A DNA stretch of 64,000 nucleotides, from contig NZ_CP038635.1 of assembly GCF_004768545.1 (NCBI RefSeq), forward strand, positions 1,178,001 to 1,242,000. Direction: 5' to 3'. The DNA is from Cupriavidus oxalaticus. Its GTDB lineage: Bacteria; Pseudomonadota; Gammaproteobacteria; Burkholderiales; Burkholderiaceae. Below, one piece after another: positions 1 to 9,637 of the stretch (positions are counted from its first letter, which is position 1; each line of letters begins with the position of its first letter). The translations under genes were made by a program, and so were the position numbers. The notes beneath the pieces were generated by a model that was not told the origin of the DNA, did not search any database, and worked only from the letters and a program-made list of their open reading frames with translations.

Positions 1-8
1 GTCAAGAA

Positions 9-536
9 TTGAAAATCGCTAAGAACACGGTAGTGTCCGTGATGTACAAGCTGTCGGACGCGCAAGGCAATCTGATCGAAGAGTCAGATGAAGCCATGGT
101 CTATTTGCACGGCGGGTATGATGGCACGTTCCCCAAGATCGAGGAAGCGCTCGACGGCCATGACACCGGCTTCGAGACCCAGCTGCAGCTCGAGCCCGAA
201 GATGCCTTCGGCGACTACGATGCCGAACTCGTCAAGGTCGAGCCGCGCGATCGCTTCCCCGAGCCTCTGGAAGTCGGCATGCAGTTCGAAGGCATGCCCG
301 AGGACGGCGATGAAGAAGACTCCGTCATCTACACCGTGACCGACGTGGCCGAAGACAAGGTGGTGCTGGATGGCAACCATCCGCTGGCCGGCATGGCGCT
401 GCGCTTCTGGCTGAAGGTCTCGGAAGTGCGCGAGGCCACCGCCGAGGAAATCGAGCACGGCCACGCCCACGGCGCCTCGGGTATCGAGGTGGTGGACGAG
501 GACGAGGACGACGATACCCCGCGCACGCTGCACTGA
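9..536 (+). CDS. slyD: FKBP-type peptidyl-prolyl cis-trans isomerase, SlyD class
   Basis: Cytoplasmic prolyl isomerase and folding helper. The 175-residue protein has the FKBP fold (first strand VSVMYKL), an insert-in-flap region at about 66-120 and the SlyD signature DGNHPLAG at 121-128. The tail carries only a small His cluster (EHGHAHG, 149-155) and an acidic run, much poorer in metal ligands than the His/Cys-rich tail of E. coli SlyD, so a nickel-storage role is doubtful. The start is TTG at position 9; MKIAKNT matches the family N terminus, but its ribosome binding site is cut off by the window edge. A hairpin follows directly. Confidence 0.93.
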   Translation: MKIAKNTVVSVMYKLSDAQGNLIEESDEAMVYLHGGYDGTFPKIEEALDGHDTGFETQLQLEPEDAFGDYDAELVKVEPRDRFPEPLEVGMQFEGMPEDGDEEDSVIYTVTDVAEDKVVLDGNHPLAGMALRFWLKVSEVREATAEEIEHGHAHGASGIEVVDEDEDDDTPRTLH

Positions 537-553
537 TCCCGCGCCCTCCGTGG

Positions 554-592
554 CCCATGAAGGAAGCCGGCCTAGCCGGCTTTTTTCATGGG
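554..592. terminator. Bidirectional terminator between slyD and the convergent phosphoesterase gene
   Basis: A GC-rich stem, AGCCGGC/GCCGGCT, is followed on the plus strand by six T. Outer arms CCCATGAA and TTCATGGG extend the symmetry, so the element can end transcription from both convergent genes. Confidence 0.8.
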
Positions 593-619
593 CGTTTTGC
601 ATGGGCGTGGCACCGCGGC

Positions 620-1654
620 TCAGGGCGTGGCCGGCGCGTCCCGGAGCGAAACCGAGAACGGCGCCGCCGCGTTCGGCGTGATCACCAGCTCGGTCCATTG
701 CGCCACCGTATTGTCCGGCAGCGAAACCCGCGTGAAATTCTGCAGCACCTTGCCGGCGTTGTCGCGCAGCGGCTTGTCGATGCCGAAGCCACTCTCGCCG
801 GCATGCACCAGCAGCACCTGGCCGGGAAAGCGCGCGCTCAGGTCGCGCAGCTGGCGCTTGAATTCCAGGTAGCCGTCGCGCGTGCGGTGGCGCATGAACC
901 CGTCCAGCAGCGTCGGGCGGCCTTTCTTCTCCCAGCCGTTGGCGAAGTGCGGGTCGGCATGGGCCACCACGACGATGCCATTCATGTCGCGCTGCCGCGC
1001 CAGCGAGAACGCGCGTGCCAGCCACTGGCGGTTAGCCTCGCGCCGGTCTTCGAACTCGCTGTTGCGCCCGCCCTCGTTGCGGTAGTGGTTGTTGTCGCCA
1101 GGCACGTTCAGGCCGACGATCAGGATGTCGCCGAGCACGAAACGCGCGTTCTCGCGGAAGGTGCGGAACAGGGCCTGGTCGGACTGCCGCACCACCGGGC
1201 GCGGATGCTGTCCCAGCGTGGCGTCCTCGGGGAAGAACAGCTCGCGCAGGCGGTTCAGCCGCTCGACCGAGTCGAACTTGCCGTTGACCGGGAGCCGGCA
1301 TTCGGCCCAGTCGGTTTCGCCCGGCACGTAGAGCAGCGGCAACGGCGACTGCGCCAGCAGCTGCTGGCGGCTCGTCAGGATGGCGTCGCTGCAGGATTCG
1401 GTATCGCCCTTGATGCCGCCGGCGTGGATCACCAGGTCGAGCCTGCGTTCGGCAAAGCTGTCGAGCAGTGCGGTGGCGTTGGCCTCGGCGGCAGGCCATT
1501 GCGGCAGGTCGGCGATCAGCGCGACGCGCATCACCTTCGGCTTGGGCGCGGCCTTGCCCCCGCGGCCGGCGGGTGCCGGCCATGCGGTACTGGCCGCGCA
1601 CAGCAGCAATGCCGCGGCTAGGATGCGGCCGGCGTGCCGGCGCCTGGCGTTCAT
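620..1654 (-). CDS. Exported metallophosphoesterase-like protein with degenerate active-site motifs
   Basis: 344 residues beginning with a signal peptide (Arg-rich start, hydrophobic 11-24, Ala-rich cleavage area ending AWPAPA). The body follows the calcineurin-like phosphoesterase layout, but the metal motifs are altered: the D-x-H position reads ADLPQW, the GD position reads HAGGIKGD, and the GNH(D/E) position reads PGETDW. One motif-like VVAHADPHF remains. It may be a non-catalytic or changed-specificity member. Its ATG overlaps the mutS stop by 4 bases, so the two are probably translationally coupled. The fold assignment is from family resemblance; no substrate can be named. Confidence 0.7.
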   Translation of the reverse strand: MNARRRHAGRILAAALLLCAASTAWPAPAGRGGKAAPKPKVMRVALIADLPQWPAAEANATALLDSFAERRLDLVIHAGGIKGDTESCSDAILTSRQQLLAQSPLPLLYVPGETDWAECRLPVNGKFDSVERLNRLRELFFPEDATLGQHPRPVVRQSDQALFRTFRENARFVLGDILIVGLNVPGDNNHYRNEGGRNSEFEDRREANRQWLARAFSLARQRDMNGIVVVAHADPHFANGWEKKGRPTLLDGFMRHRTRDGYLEFKRQLRDLSARFPGQVLLVHAGESGFGIDKPLRDNAGKVLQNFTRVSLPDNTVAQWTELVITPNAAAPFSVSLRDAPATP

Positions 1655-4359
1655 GCCGTACCGACCGCCTCGCCTGCAAGCGACTTGAGCCGGTACAGCG
1701 CATCGAGCGCGGCACGCGGCGTCAGGCTGTCCGGGTCCAGGTCGGCCAGCGTGTCGATCAGCGCGGCATGCTCCGGAGCCAGTGCGGCCCGCTGCGGCGT
1801 GGCCGCGGCATGGCTTTCGCCCTTGTCGTCATCGTCGTCATCGGTGTCCGGCAGCGTCGGCGCCGCGAACAGGTCGAGCTGCGGCGTCGGCGTGGCATCG
1901 GCCGATTGCTGCTCCAGCCATGCCAGGTGCTTGCGCGCGGCGCGGATCACCGGCTGCGGCACGCCGGCCAGCTGCGCCACCTGCAGGCCATAGCTCTGGC
2001 TGGCGGGGCCATCCTGCACCGCATGCAGGAATACGATGCCGTCACCGTGCTCGACCGCGGACAGGTGCACGTTGGCGGCCTGCGGGAATTCCTGCGGCAA
2101 CTGCGTCAGCTCGAAATAGTGCGTCGCGAACAGCGTATGGCTGCGGTTGTGCGACAGCAGGTGGCGCGCGATCGCCCACGCCAGCGCCAGCCCGTCGAAG
2201 GTGGACGTGCCGCGGCCGATCTCGTCCATCAGCACCAGCGAAGACGGCGTGGCGTGGTGCAGGATGCCGGCGGCTTCGGTCATTTCCACCATGAAGGTGG
2301 AGCGCCCGCCGGCCAGGTCGTCAGCCGCGCCGATGCGGGTAAAGATGCGGTCGATCGGGCCGATCACGGCCCGCCGCGCCGGCACGTAGGCGCCCACGCA
2401 GGCCAGCAGCACGATCAGCGCGGTCTGGCGCATGAAGGTCGACTTGCCGCCCATGTTGGGGCCGGTGATCAGCAGCAGCTTGCGCGCTTCGTTGAGCTGG
2501 CAGTCGTTGGCGATAAACGCCACCGATTCCGCTGCCAGCTGGCCTTCCACGACCGGGTGGCGGCCCTGCACGATGTCGACCACGTTCTCGCGCACACGCT
2601 CGGGCGCGGACCAGTCCAGCGTCTGCGCGCGCTCGGCCAGCGCCGCCAGCACATCGAGGCGCGCCAGCGCGCCGGCCACGCGCTGCAGCTCGCCGATATG
2701 CGGCAGCAGTGCCTGCAACAGGCCATCGTAAAGCTGCTTCTCGCGCGCGAGCGCGCGGTCCTGCGCCGACAGCGCCTTGTCCTCGAACGACTTCAGCTCG
2801 GGCGTGATATAGCGCTCGGCATTCTTCAGCGTCTGGCGGCGGCGGTAGTCGTCGGGCACCTTGTCGGCCTGGCCGTTGGTGACCTCGATATAGAACCCAT
2901 GCACGCGGTTGAACTCGACGCGCAGGTTGGCGATGCCGGTGCGCGTGCGTTCGCGCGCTTCCAGGTCGATCAGGAACTGGCCGCAGTTCTCGGAGATATC
3001 GCGCAGCTCGTCCAGGTCGGTGTCGTAGCCGCGTGCGATCACGCCGCCGTCGCGCACCACGGTCGCGGGTTCCTCGGCGACCGCGCGCACCAGCAGGTCC
3101 AGCGACGCCTGCGGTACGGCCAGGTCCTGCAGAGTCTGCGCCAGCAGCGCGCTGTCCTGTTCGTCGCGGATGCAGGCCTGCACGTCGGGCAGTGCGCGCA
3201 GCGTGTCGCGCAGCGAGGACAGGTCGCGCGGGCGCGCGCTCAGCAGTGCCAGGCGCGAGGTGATGCGCTCGACGTCGGCCAGCCGGCGCAGCGCGGCGCG
3301 CAGCGTATCGGTACCCTGGTCGATCAGCGCGCCGATGGCCTGTTGCCGCGCCTGCGGCACGGCCGGGTCGCGCAGCGGATGGTGCAGCCAGTGGCGCAGC
3401 GCGCGGCTGCCCATCGTGGTGCAGCAGGTATCCAGCAGCGAGAACAGCGTCGGCGACTCGCCGCCGCGCAGCGTCTCGGTCAGTTCCAGGTTGCGGCGCG
3501 TGGCCGAATCCAGGCCGATGTATTCCGACTCGCGCTCTACCTTCAGGCCCTGCACGTGGCGCAGCGACTGGCCCTGCGTGGTGGCTGCGTAGTTCAGCAG
3601 CGCGCCGGCGGCGCCGATCGCCGCGCCCAGACCGGCACAGCCAAACGGATCGAGGCTCGCCACGCCCAGCTGCTCGCGCAGCCGGCGCGAGCCCGCATCC
3701 TGGTCGAAATGCCATTCGGGCAGGCGCGTGCGCGCGCAGGCCAGCGCCGGCAGGTCGATGCCGTCGGCATAGAGCAGTTCGGCCGGGCGGATGCGCTCAA
3801 GCTCGCGGCCCAGTTGCGCCACCTCGCACTCCATCAGGCGCAGTTCGCCGCTGGCCAGGTTCAGCCACGCCAGCCCGGTCTTGCTGATGCCGCGGCGCGT
3901 GGTCTGCTGGTGCACCGCCATCAGGAAAGTGTCGACCTTGTCCGGCAGCAGCGCCGCGTCGGTCAGCGTGCCCGGCGTGACGATGCGCACCACCTTGCGC
4001 TCTACCGGTCCCTTGCTGGTGGCGGGATCGCCGATCTGCTCGCAGATGGCCACCGACTCGCCGAGCTTTACCAGCCGTGCCAGGTATTGGTCCGCCGAAT
4101 GGAAGGGAATGCCGGCCATCCGGATCGGCACGCCATTCGAGGCGCCGCGCGCGGTCAGCGTGATGTCGAGCAGGCGCGCGGCCTTTTCGGCGTCGTCGTG
4201 GAACAGCTCGTAGAAGTCACCCATGCGATAGAACAGCAGGGTGTCGGGGTGGTCTGCCTTGATGCGAAGGTATTGCTGCATCATTGGCGTGTGGCGGCTG
4301 CCTGCGGCGTCTGCCTGTGCCTGTTCAGGGTCGGTTTTCTTCTGCAATCCCATTGCCAT
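1651..4359 (-). CDS. mutS: DNA mismatch repair ATPase MutS
   Basis: Recognises mismatches and starts methyl-independent or MutL-dependent repair. The 902-residue protein has the mismatch-binding F-x-E motif inside DFYELF (48-53), the connector and lever domains, Walker [10 protein letters not shown] (633-641) and the signature DEIGRGTS (712-719), which carries the Walker B acidic pair. An acidic low-complexity stretch (DTDDDDDDK) precedes the C-terminal dimer/tetramer helices, slightly lengthening it relative to the 853-residue E. coli protein. Two in-frame ATG codons lie at 4359 and 4353; the first is used here. The downstream phosphoesterase-like gene overlaps its stop. Confidence 0.97.
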   Translation of the reverse strand: MAMGLQKKTDPEQAQADAAGSRHTPMMQQYLRIKADHPDTLLFYRMGDFYELFHDDAEKAARLLDITLTARGASNGVPIRMAGIPFHSADQYLARLVKLGESVAICEQIGDPATSKGPVERKVVRIVTPGTLTDAALLPDKVDTFLMAVHQQTTRRGISKTGLAWLNLASGELRLMECEVAQLGRELERIRPAELLYADGIDLPALACARTRLPEWHFDQDAGSRRLREQLGVASLDPFGCAGLGAAIGAAGALLNYAATTQGQSLRHVQGLKVERESEYIGLDSATRRNLELTETLRGGESPTLFSLLDTCCTTMGSRALRHWLHHPLRDPAVPQARQQAIGALIDQGTDTLRAALRRLADVERITSRLALLSARPRDLSSLRDTLRALPDVQACIRDEQDSALLAQTLQDLAVPQASLDLLVRAVAEEPATVVRDGGVIARGYDTDLDELRDISENCGQFLIDLEARERTRTGIANLRVEFNRVHGFYIEVTNGQADKVPDDYRRRQTLKNAERYITPELKSFEDKALSAQDRALAREKQLYDGLLQALLPHIGELQRVAGALARLDVLAALAERAQTLDWSAPERVRENVVDIVQGRHPVVEGQLAAESVAFIANDCQLNEARKLLLITGPNMGGKSTFMRQTALIVLLACVGAYVPARRAVIGPIDRIFTRIGAADDLAGGRSTFMVEMTEAAGILHHATPSSLVLMDEIGRGTSTFDGLALAWAIARHLLSHNRSHTLFATHYFELTQLPQEFPQAANVHLSAVEHGDGIVFLHAVQDGPASQSYGLQVAQLAGVPQPVIRAARKHLAWLEQQSADATPTPQLDLFAAPTLPDTDDDDDDKGESHAAATPQRAALAPEHAALIDTLADLDPDSLTPRAALDALYRLKSLAGEAVGTA

Positions 4360-4428
4360 TTAGCCTGTCTGGCGGTGGGCCTGCGTTGTGCCGCCCGATC
4401 CGCTCGGAGCGCCGCCTTGCGTGTCGCG

Positions 4429-4450
4429 GAAAAGCGCCCCCGCGGGGGCG
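4429..4450 (-). terminator. Rho-independent terminator downstream of the uspA-like gene
   Basis: Read on the minus strand, the palindrome CGCCCCCGCGGGGGCG is followed by CTTTTCC. It lies between the universal stress protein stop (4570) and the mutS start, so it would insulate mutS from the stress operon. Confidence 0.5.
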
Positions 4451-4569
4451 GCCGGGCACTGGTCCGGCGGCCTGTGGCCGCGGCACGAAGGGGCGTTTTC
4501 GAATATGGGCGATATGGTACAGCACGGTGCCGCCGCCGATGCGCCGCAGACGGGGTGTACGGCCCTGGA

Positions 4570-5004
4570 TCAGCGGAATACCAGCACAGGGATGTCGCTA
4601 TGGGTCAGCACTTTCTGCGTTTCGCTGCCCAGCAGCAGCCCGCTGAGTCCCTTGCGGCCGTGGGAGGCCATGAAGATGACGTCGCAGCCCAGTTCCCTGG
4701 CGGCATGGATGATGCCCTGGTACGGCACCGAGGCGCTGGAGACGTGGCTGGTGCACGGCACCCCCGCCAGCGCTGCCGCGGCCTCGACCTTGGCGAGTTC
4801 CTGGCGCGCCTCGGCTTCCACGCGCTGCTGGTACACCTCGCGCTTTTCGTGCGAGCTGTCGCTGGACAGCACATACGGATAGCTCTCCACGCACATGTAT
4901 GGCGTGAGCCTGGCCGCCGTGGTGCGGGCAAACTGGATGGCGGCGGAAACGGCCTTGTGCGAAAGCTCCGAGCCGTCGACGGGGAGCAGGATGTGCTTGA
5001 ACAT
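4570..5004 (-). CDS. Universal stress protein (UspA family)
   Basis: Single-domain 144-residue Usp. It opens with the family signature MFKHILLPVDGSE and ends with the nucleotide-binding loop around ASHGRKGLSGLLLGSET, which fits the ATP-binding pattern (small residue, two residues, G, nine residues, G-S), so it is probably an ATP-binding Usp. I chose ATG 5004 because it gives the family start and has an AAAAGGACC ribosome site just upstream; longer readings add unrelated sequence. It lies 65 bases after ppk2 on the same strand, which suggests joint expression in stress or stationary phase. Confidence 0.93.
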   Translation of the reverse strand: MFKHILLPVDGSELSHKAVSAAIQFARTTAARLTPYMCVESYPYVLSSDSSHEKREVYQQRVEAEARQELAKVEAAAALAGVPCTSHVSSASVPYQGIIHAARELGCDVIFMASHGRKGLSGLLLGSETQKVLTHSDIPVLVFR

Positions 5005-5069
5005 GGGGTCCTTTTCTGGTGAGTAAGGCGAAAGAGGGCAGGCGGGCGTCCTGCGTTGCCGCCCGGGAA

Positions 5070-6209
5070 TCAGTTGGCCAGCGCGCGCCCGACGATCAGT
5101 GGATCGGCCTGGCCGATGGCGGTGGTGTCCCGGTTGGCATAGGGGAAGCGCGCCAGGATGTAGCGCAGCGCATTGAGCCGCGCGCGCTTCTTGCAATCCG
5201 AGCGGATCACCGTCCACGGCGCGTCGGCGGTGTCGGTATGCGCGAACATCGCCTCCTTGGCGCGCGTGTACTCGCCCCATTTGTCGAGCGACGCAATGTC
5301 GACCGGGCTGAGCTTCCACTGCTTGAGCGGATGGATCTCGCGTTCGCGGAAGCGGCGCCGCTGCTCTTTCTGGCTGACCGAGAACCAGAACTTGAACAGG
5401 TGGATGCCGCTGCGTACCAGGTGGCGCTCGAACTCCGGGGCCTGCTGCAGGAAGTCCTGGTACTCACGCGAGGAGCAGAAGCCCATCACGTGTTCGACGC
5501 CGGCGCGGTTGTACCAGGAGCGGTCGAACAGCACGATTTCACCGGCGGCCGGCAGGTGCTGCACGTAGCGCTGGAAATACCACTGGCCGCGTTCGGATTC
5601 CGTCGGCTTTTCGAGCGCCACCACGCGGGCGCCGCGCGGGTTCATGTGTTCCATGAAGCGTTTGATGGTGCCGCCCTTGCCGGCGGCATCGCGGCCTTCG
5701 AACAGGATTACCACGCGCTGCCCGGTCTCGCGCACCCAGGCCTGGAACTTGAGCAGTTCTACCTGCAGCCGGTATTTCTGCTTTTCGTAATTGCGGCGCG
5801 ACATCAGGTTCTGGTAAGGGTACGCCCCGTCGCGCCAGCCGGCCGCGAGTTCATCGTCGGGCTGGCGCCGGCGGCCCGCCTGCCAGGCGCCGGGATCGCC
5901 TTCCAGGATCAGGCTGCGCAGCCGCGCGGCCTCATCGGGCGCCAGGCCGTCGAGCAGCGTGCGCATGGCGTCGAGCATGCTGGCGCCCTGGCCGGCGCGG
6001 CTGGCGAGAACGTCCTGCATGCTGCTGGCGGCCACTTGCACGGCGGCATCGACAGCATCGCTGATTTCATTGCGTTCGGCCGACAGGGCCGTGTTGGTCG
6101 GCAGCACATCGCCGCGCGCAGCAGGGCGGACATGGGGCTGCGAAGTGACGTGGGTATGAGCGTGCGCATGGGCGTGGGCATGGGCGGCAGGCGTATTGCG
6201 ATCGGTCAT
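5070..6209 (-). CDS. ppk2: Polyphosphate kinase 2 with a His-rich N-terminal extension
   Basis: Transfers phosphate between inorganic polyphosphate and nucleoside diphosphates; class I PPK2 enzymes mainly make NTP from NDP. The 379-residue protein has Walker A GRDAAGKGG (172-180), Walker B DRSWYNRAG (229-237) and the lid segment RFREREIHPLKQWK near 290-305. The catalytic domain starts at about 125; before it is a long helical region and, at 9-26, an alternating His run (AHAHAHAHAHTH) not needed for the fold and possibly metal-binding. It sits 14 bases after the DUF465 gene and 65 before the Usp gene. Confidence 0.95.
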   Translation of the reverse strand: MTDRNTPAAHAHAHAHAHTHVTSQPHVRPAARGDVLPTNTALSAERNEISDAVDAAVQVAASSMQDVLASRAGQGASMLDAMRTLLDGLAPDEAARLRSLILEGDPGAWQAGRRRQPDDELAAGWRDGAYPYQNLMSRRNYEKQKYRLQVELLKFQAWVRETGQRVVILFEGRDAAGKGGTIKRFMEHMNPRGARVVALEKPTESERGQWYFQRYVQHLPAAGEIVLFDRSWYNRAGVEHVMGFCSSREYQDFLQQAPEFERHLVRSGIHLFKFWFSVSQKEQRRRFREREIHPLKQWKLSPVDIASLDKWGEYTRAKEAMFAHTDTADAPWTVIRSDCKKRARLNALRYILARFPYANRDTTAIGQADPLIVGRALAN

Positions 6210-6223
6210 GTGCAGTCCTTCGT

Positions 6224-6439
6224 TCAGGCCACACGCTGGCGCAGGATCTGGTAGAGCTGATCCTTAATCTGCAGCTTCTCCTTTTTCAGCCGCTCGATTT
6301 CGAAGCCCGAGGCCGGCACCAAGCCGGACTCCATGTTGTGGATCTCCTGGTCCAGCGCATTGTGGCGATGGAACAGGCGGGCGAAGTGGGCGTCCTGCGT
6401 CTTCAGGAGCGAGATCTTGTCGCGGTATTCGGGAAACAT
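6224..6439 (-). CDS. Small coiled-coil protein, DUF465/YdcH family
   Basis: 71 residues, almost wholly charged helix (FRRL-type start MFPEYRDKISLLK, then EIERLKKEKLQIKDQL), typical of the YdcH/DUF465 family whose function is unknown. The ATG at 6439 is preferred over longer starts because GAGGAGAG lies immediately upstream and the family begins here. It is the first gene of the DUF465-ppk2-usp run. Confidence 0.85.
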   Translation of the reverse strand: MFPEYRDKISLLKTQDAHFARLFHRHNALDQEIHNMESGLVPASGFEIERLKKEKLQIKDQLYQILRQRVA

Positions 6440-6601
6440 GCGGGCTCTCCTCGGCTTGATCCGCGCGCACGGGGCGTGGCGCTTGGATTCATTCTGGGGA
6501 GGGCAGGGCGGCGCGACCTTGACGGGGATCATGGTCGGCCGGGGCGGCGGGAAATATGCGAATAGTCTCTGCGCGCCGGCAAGCGCTGCGGCCGCAAAGC
6601 A

Positions 6602-6630
6602 AAACGCCCGCCGGGGCGCGGCGGGCGTTT
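6602..6630 (-). terminator. Terminator downstream of suhB
   Basis: An 11-bp perfect stem, AAACGCCCGCC/GGCGGGCGTTT, with a 7-base loop. On the minus strand it is followed by TTGCTTTGC. It lies 38 bases past the suhB stop. Confidence 0.75.
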
Positions 6631-6667
6631 GTGTTGCGGGCGATGGCCATCAGGCCATGCCACCGAC

Positions 6668-7489
6668 TCAGGCAGTGGCCGGCTTGGCGTTGTCGAGCGA
6701 GTACGGCGACAGCAGGCGCACCATCTGGGCAAAGGCCTTGGGGTTGCCCGCCAGCACTTCGCCTTGCTCCATCTGGCGCGGCTCGCCGTTGTAGTTGCCG
6801 ACCAGGCCGCCCGACTCGGTGATCAGCAGCATGCCGGCGGCCATGTCCCACGGCTTCAGGCCGCGCTCGAAGAAGCCGTCCAGGCGGCCGCAGGCGACAT
6901 AGGCCAGGTCCAGCGCGGCGGCGCCCGGGCGGCGCAGGCCGGCGCAGCTGCGCGTCATCAGCGAGAAGACCTCGAGGTATTCATCCACGCCTTCCAGGTC
7001 GCGGAACGGGAAGCCGGTGCCGATCAGGCAGTCGGCCAGCTTGTCGCGGCGGGTCACGCGGATGCGGCGGTTGTTCAGGAAGGCGCCGGCGCCCTTGCTG
7101 GCGGTGAACAGCTCGTCGCGGGTCGGATCGTAGACCACGGCCTGCACCGGCGTGCCGCGGTGCAGCTGGGCGATCGAGACCGCGTACTGCGGGAAGCCGT
7201 GGATGAAGTTGGTGGTGCCGTCGAGGGGGTCGATGACCCAGGTGTATTCGTGGGCGTCTTCGCCTTCGGCCCAGGACTGGCCGGACTCTTCCGCTAGAAT
7301 GGCGTGTTCCGGGTAGGCGGTGCGGATGATCTCGATGATCGCGGCTTCGGCGGCGCGGTCGACCTCGGTAACGAAATCGTTGTGTTGCTTGCGCGAGACG
7401 CGCACCAGATCGACGTCGAGCGACGCGCGGTTGATGATGGATCCCGCCTTGCGGGCCGCCTTGACGGCGATATTGAGCATCGGATGCAT
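6668..7489 (-). CDS. suhB: Inositol-1-monophosphatase / SuhB
   Basis: Mg-dependent inositol monophosphatase; in E. coli SuhB also binds RNA polymerase and the rRNA antitermination complex. 273 residues with the metal motifs EE at 67-68, [12 protein letters not shown] at 84-95 and LKPWDMAAG near 220, all intact. ATG 7489 was chosen because GGAGAGATTC precedes it and [16 protein letters not shown] is the normal family start; the longer frame adds a poor Arg/Ala stretch. It is divergent from trmJ. Confidence 0.95.
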   Translation of the reverse strand: MHPMLNIAVKAARKAGSIINRASLDVDLVRVSRKQHNDFVTEVDRAAEAAIIEIIRTAYPEHAILAEESGQSWAEGEDAHEYTWVIDPLDGTTNFIHGFPQYAVSIAQLHRGTPVQAVVYDPTRDELFTASKGAGAFLNNRRIRVTRRDKLADCLIGTGFPFRDLEGVDEYLEVFSLMTRSCAGLRRPGAAALDLAYVACGRLDGFFERGLKPWDMAAGMLLITESGGLVGNYNGEPRQMEQGEVLAGNPKAFAQMVRLLSPYSLDNAKPATA

Positions 7490-7681
7490 GAATCTCTCCA
7501 GGCCGGCCATGAAGATGCGGCGGGGCGCCACGGCACCGCGCGCCCGCTCATGGGCAGCTGACAACACAACGGATTGTAGAAGAACGCAGGGCGTCGCCGG
7601 TCTGGTTACTGGATGTGCCGCGAGAGTCTCGCAGGCACGTCATGACCTGGCGCCGCGCCAGAGAAGAACCCCGAATTGTAT

Positions 7682-8530
7682 ATGAACCCGGCAAATGATA
7701 CGAGCCGCCCAACAGGCGAGCCTGATGCGCCGCACGCAGCCGGTGCAGAACCCGATGCCTTCGGCCGTGTGCGCTTCGTGCTGGTCGAGACCAGCCACCC
7801 GGGCAACGTCGGCTCGGTCGCGCGCGCGATCAAGACCATGGGCTTCGGCAGCCTGGTGCTGGTCTTGCCGCGCGAACCCGGCGTGCTGGGCCATGCCGAC
7901 GCCATCGCCATGGCCAGCGGCGCCGACGATGTGCTGGCTGGCGCCGTGATCGTCGACCAGATCGACGCGGCCCTGGCCGGCGCGGCGCTGACCGTGGCCA
8001 TGACCGCGCGCCAGCGCGAGTTCGGGCCGCCGCGGCTGCTGCCGCGCGCCGCTGCGGCGCGCGCATGCCAGACGCTGGCCGGCAGCGGCGACATCGCCTT
8101 TGTCTTTGGCAACGAGCGCTATGGCCTGCCCAACGACGTGGTCGAGCGCTGCGCGGCGGTCACGCATATCCCCGCCAATCCCGCCTATGCCTCGCTCAAC
8201 CTGGCGCAGGCCGTGCAGCTGATCGCCTACGAGATGCGGCTGGCGCTGCTCGATGCAGCCCCGCCTGCCGTTGCGGCGGCGGACGCGGGCGCCAATATCG
8301 GCTATGCTGGTGAGCCGGCCACGGCGGAGCAGGTCGAGGCCATGTTCGGGCACCTGCAGGCGGGCCTGGAAGCGATCGGCTTTCTCGACCCCGCCAATCC
8401 GCGCAAGCTGATGCCGCGGCTGCGCCGGCTGCTTGCCCGCAGCGGGCTGGAGCGCGAGGAAGTCAACATCCTGCGCGGCATCGCCAAGCATATGCTGATG
8501 GCGCAGGGCCAGCCGGACCGCAAGTCGTAA
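7682..8530 (+). CDS. trmJ: tRNA (cytidine/uridine-32-2'-O)-methyltransferase TrmJ
   Basis: SPOUT-class RNA 2'-O-methyltransferase that modifies position 32 of tRNA anticodon loops. It shows the SpoU motif set: ETSHPGNVGSVARAIKTMG near 38-56, FVFGNERYGLPN near 140-151 (motif 2) and PANPAYASLNLAQAVQ near 164-179 (motif 3 with the AdoMet knot). 282 residues, with a C-terminal extension typical of TrmJ. ATG 7682 is used, with AGAGAAG upstream; a TTG two codons earlier is less likely. Confidence 0.93.
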   Translation: MNPANDTSRPTGEPDAPHAAGAEPDAFGRVRFVLVETSHPGNVGSVARAIKTMGFGSLVLVLPREPGVLGHADAIAMASGADDVLAGAVIVDQIDAALAGAALTVAMTARQREFGPPRLLPRAAAARACQTLAGSGDIAFVFGNERYGLPNDVVERCAAVTHIPANPAYASLNLAQAVQLIAYEMRLALLDAAPPAVAAADAGANIGYAGEPATAEQVEAMFGHLQAGLEAIGFLDPANPRKLMPRLRRLLARSGLEREEVNILRGIAKHMLMAQGQPDRKS

Positions 8531-8839
8531 CTGGAGAGACGCACAGTGGCAGCAACCCGCAGCATTCCGAGAACGGACGACGCAGGCGTACGTGGCAAGC
8601 GCGCACGCTGTCGGCCCGTCGCGGCGGGTTGGCGCGCGCCGGGGCGATGTTGATCGCCGCACTGCCGCTGCAAAATCCCTGACGGATCCGGGGCCAATGG
8701 CCGGCGCCAGAACGCCGGCCGCAAATCACTTACACTCCCTGATCCCGTCCCCACCGGCCACCGACCTCGCCGGCGACCCTGCCCCAGGCGCAAGCCTCGC
8801 GTGGCGCGGCGCACGGCGCGCCAACACGACACGACCAAG
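8531..8839 (+). other. 309-bp intergenic region before cysE
   Basis: No open frame of credible composition and no clear hairpin terminator. It must hold the cysE promoter; I see no strong -35/-10 pair. A short palindromic stretch GCCGGCGCCAGAACGCCGGC lies about 140 bases before cysE. Confidence 0.4.
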
Positions 8840-9583
8840 ATGTTCTCTCGCCTTAAGGAAGATATCGACACGATCATGCTGCGCGATCCCGCCGCGCGCA
8901 GCCGCCTGGAAATCCTGACCTGCTACCCCGGCCTGCACGCCGTGGTCTTCCACCGCTTTGCGCACGCGTGCTGGAACGGGGGCTTCCATTGGCTGGGACG
9001 CTGGATCTCGCACTGGTCGCGCTTCCTGACCGGCATCGAGATCCATCCGGCGGTGAGGCTGGGGCGCCGGGTGTTCATCGACCACGGCATGGGCGTGGTG
9101 ATCGGCGAGACCGCCGAGATCGGCGACGACTGCACCATCTACCAGGGCGTGACGCTGGGCGGCACCTCGCTGTACAAGGGCCAGAAGCGGCATCCGACGC
9201 TGGGCGCCAACGTGGTGGTGAGCGCGGGCGCCAAGGTGCTGGGCGGCTTCGTGGTGGGCGACGGCGCGCGCGTGGGCTCCAACGCCGTGGTGCTCAAGCC
9301 GGTGCCGCCGGGCGCAACCGCGGTGGGCGTGCCGGCGCGCATCATCCTGCCCGATGCGCCGGCGGCGCAGCAGGGCGCCAAGCAGGAGTTCTCGGCCTAT
9401 GGCATCACGCCGAACGCCGACGACCCGGTGTCGCTGGCGCTCAAGAGCCTGATCGACAATGCCGCGCGCCAGCACGAGCGCATCGAGGCCGTGCTGGCCG
9501 CGCTGGACCGGCTGGGCGAGCACCTGGAGAACACGCCGAACGACCGCTTCGATGCGAGCGAGTTGCGCAAGCTGATGAAGTAG
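8840..9583 (+). CDS. cysE: Serine O-acetyltransferase
   Basis: Makes O-acetylserine from serine and acetyl-CoA, the first step of cysteine synthesis. 247 residues: a helical N-terminal part, then the left-handed beta helix of hexapeptide repeats from about 65 to 175, including [17 protein letters not shown] and [18 protein letters not shown] with the catalytic His and substrate loop. It is of the shorter type like plant-bacterial CysE-II, with a C-terminal helical tail. ATG 8840 gives the family start [10 protein letters not shown] strong terminator follows 8 bases after the stop. Confidence 0.95.
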   Translation: MFSRLKEDIDTIMLRDPAARSRLEILTCYPGLHAVVFHRFAHACWNGGFHWLGRWISHWSRFLTGIEIHPAVRLGRRVFIDHGMGVVIGETAEIGDDCTIYQGVTLGGTSLYKGQKRHPTLGANVVVSAGAKVLGGFVVGDGARVGSNAVVLKPVPPGATAVGVPARIILPDAPAAQQGAKQEFSAYGITPNADDPVSLALKSLIDNAARQHERIEAVLAALDRLGEHLENTPNDRFDASELRKLMK

Positions 9584-9590
9584 GGAAAGA

Positions 9591-9618
9591 GGGCGGCCGG
9601 CAACGGCCGCTTTTTTTT
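9591..9618 (+). terminator. Terminator after cysE
   Basis: Stem GCGGCCG/CGGCCGC closed by a GCAA loop and followed by eight T. Confidence 0.9.
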
Positions 9619-9637
9619 CGCGCGATCTTGCGCGATC

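Noticed and set aside
1468..5022. Very long plus-strand frame opposite mutS
   Set aside because: Arg/Gln/Ala-rich translation with no domain, antisense to a clear mutS; a codon-bias shadow common in GC-rich DNA.
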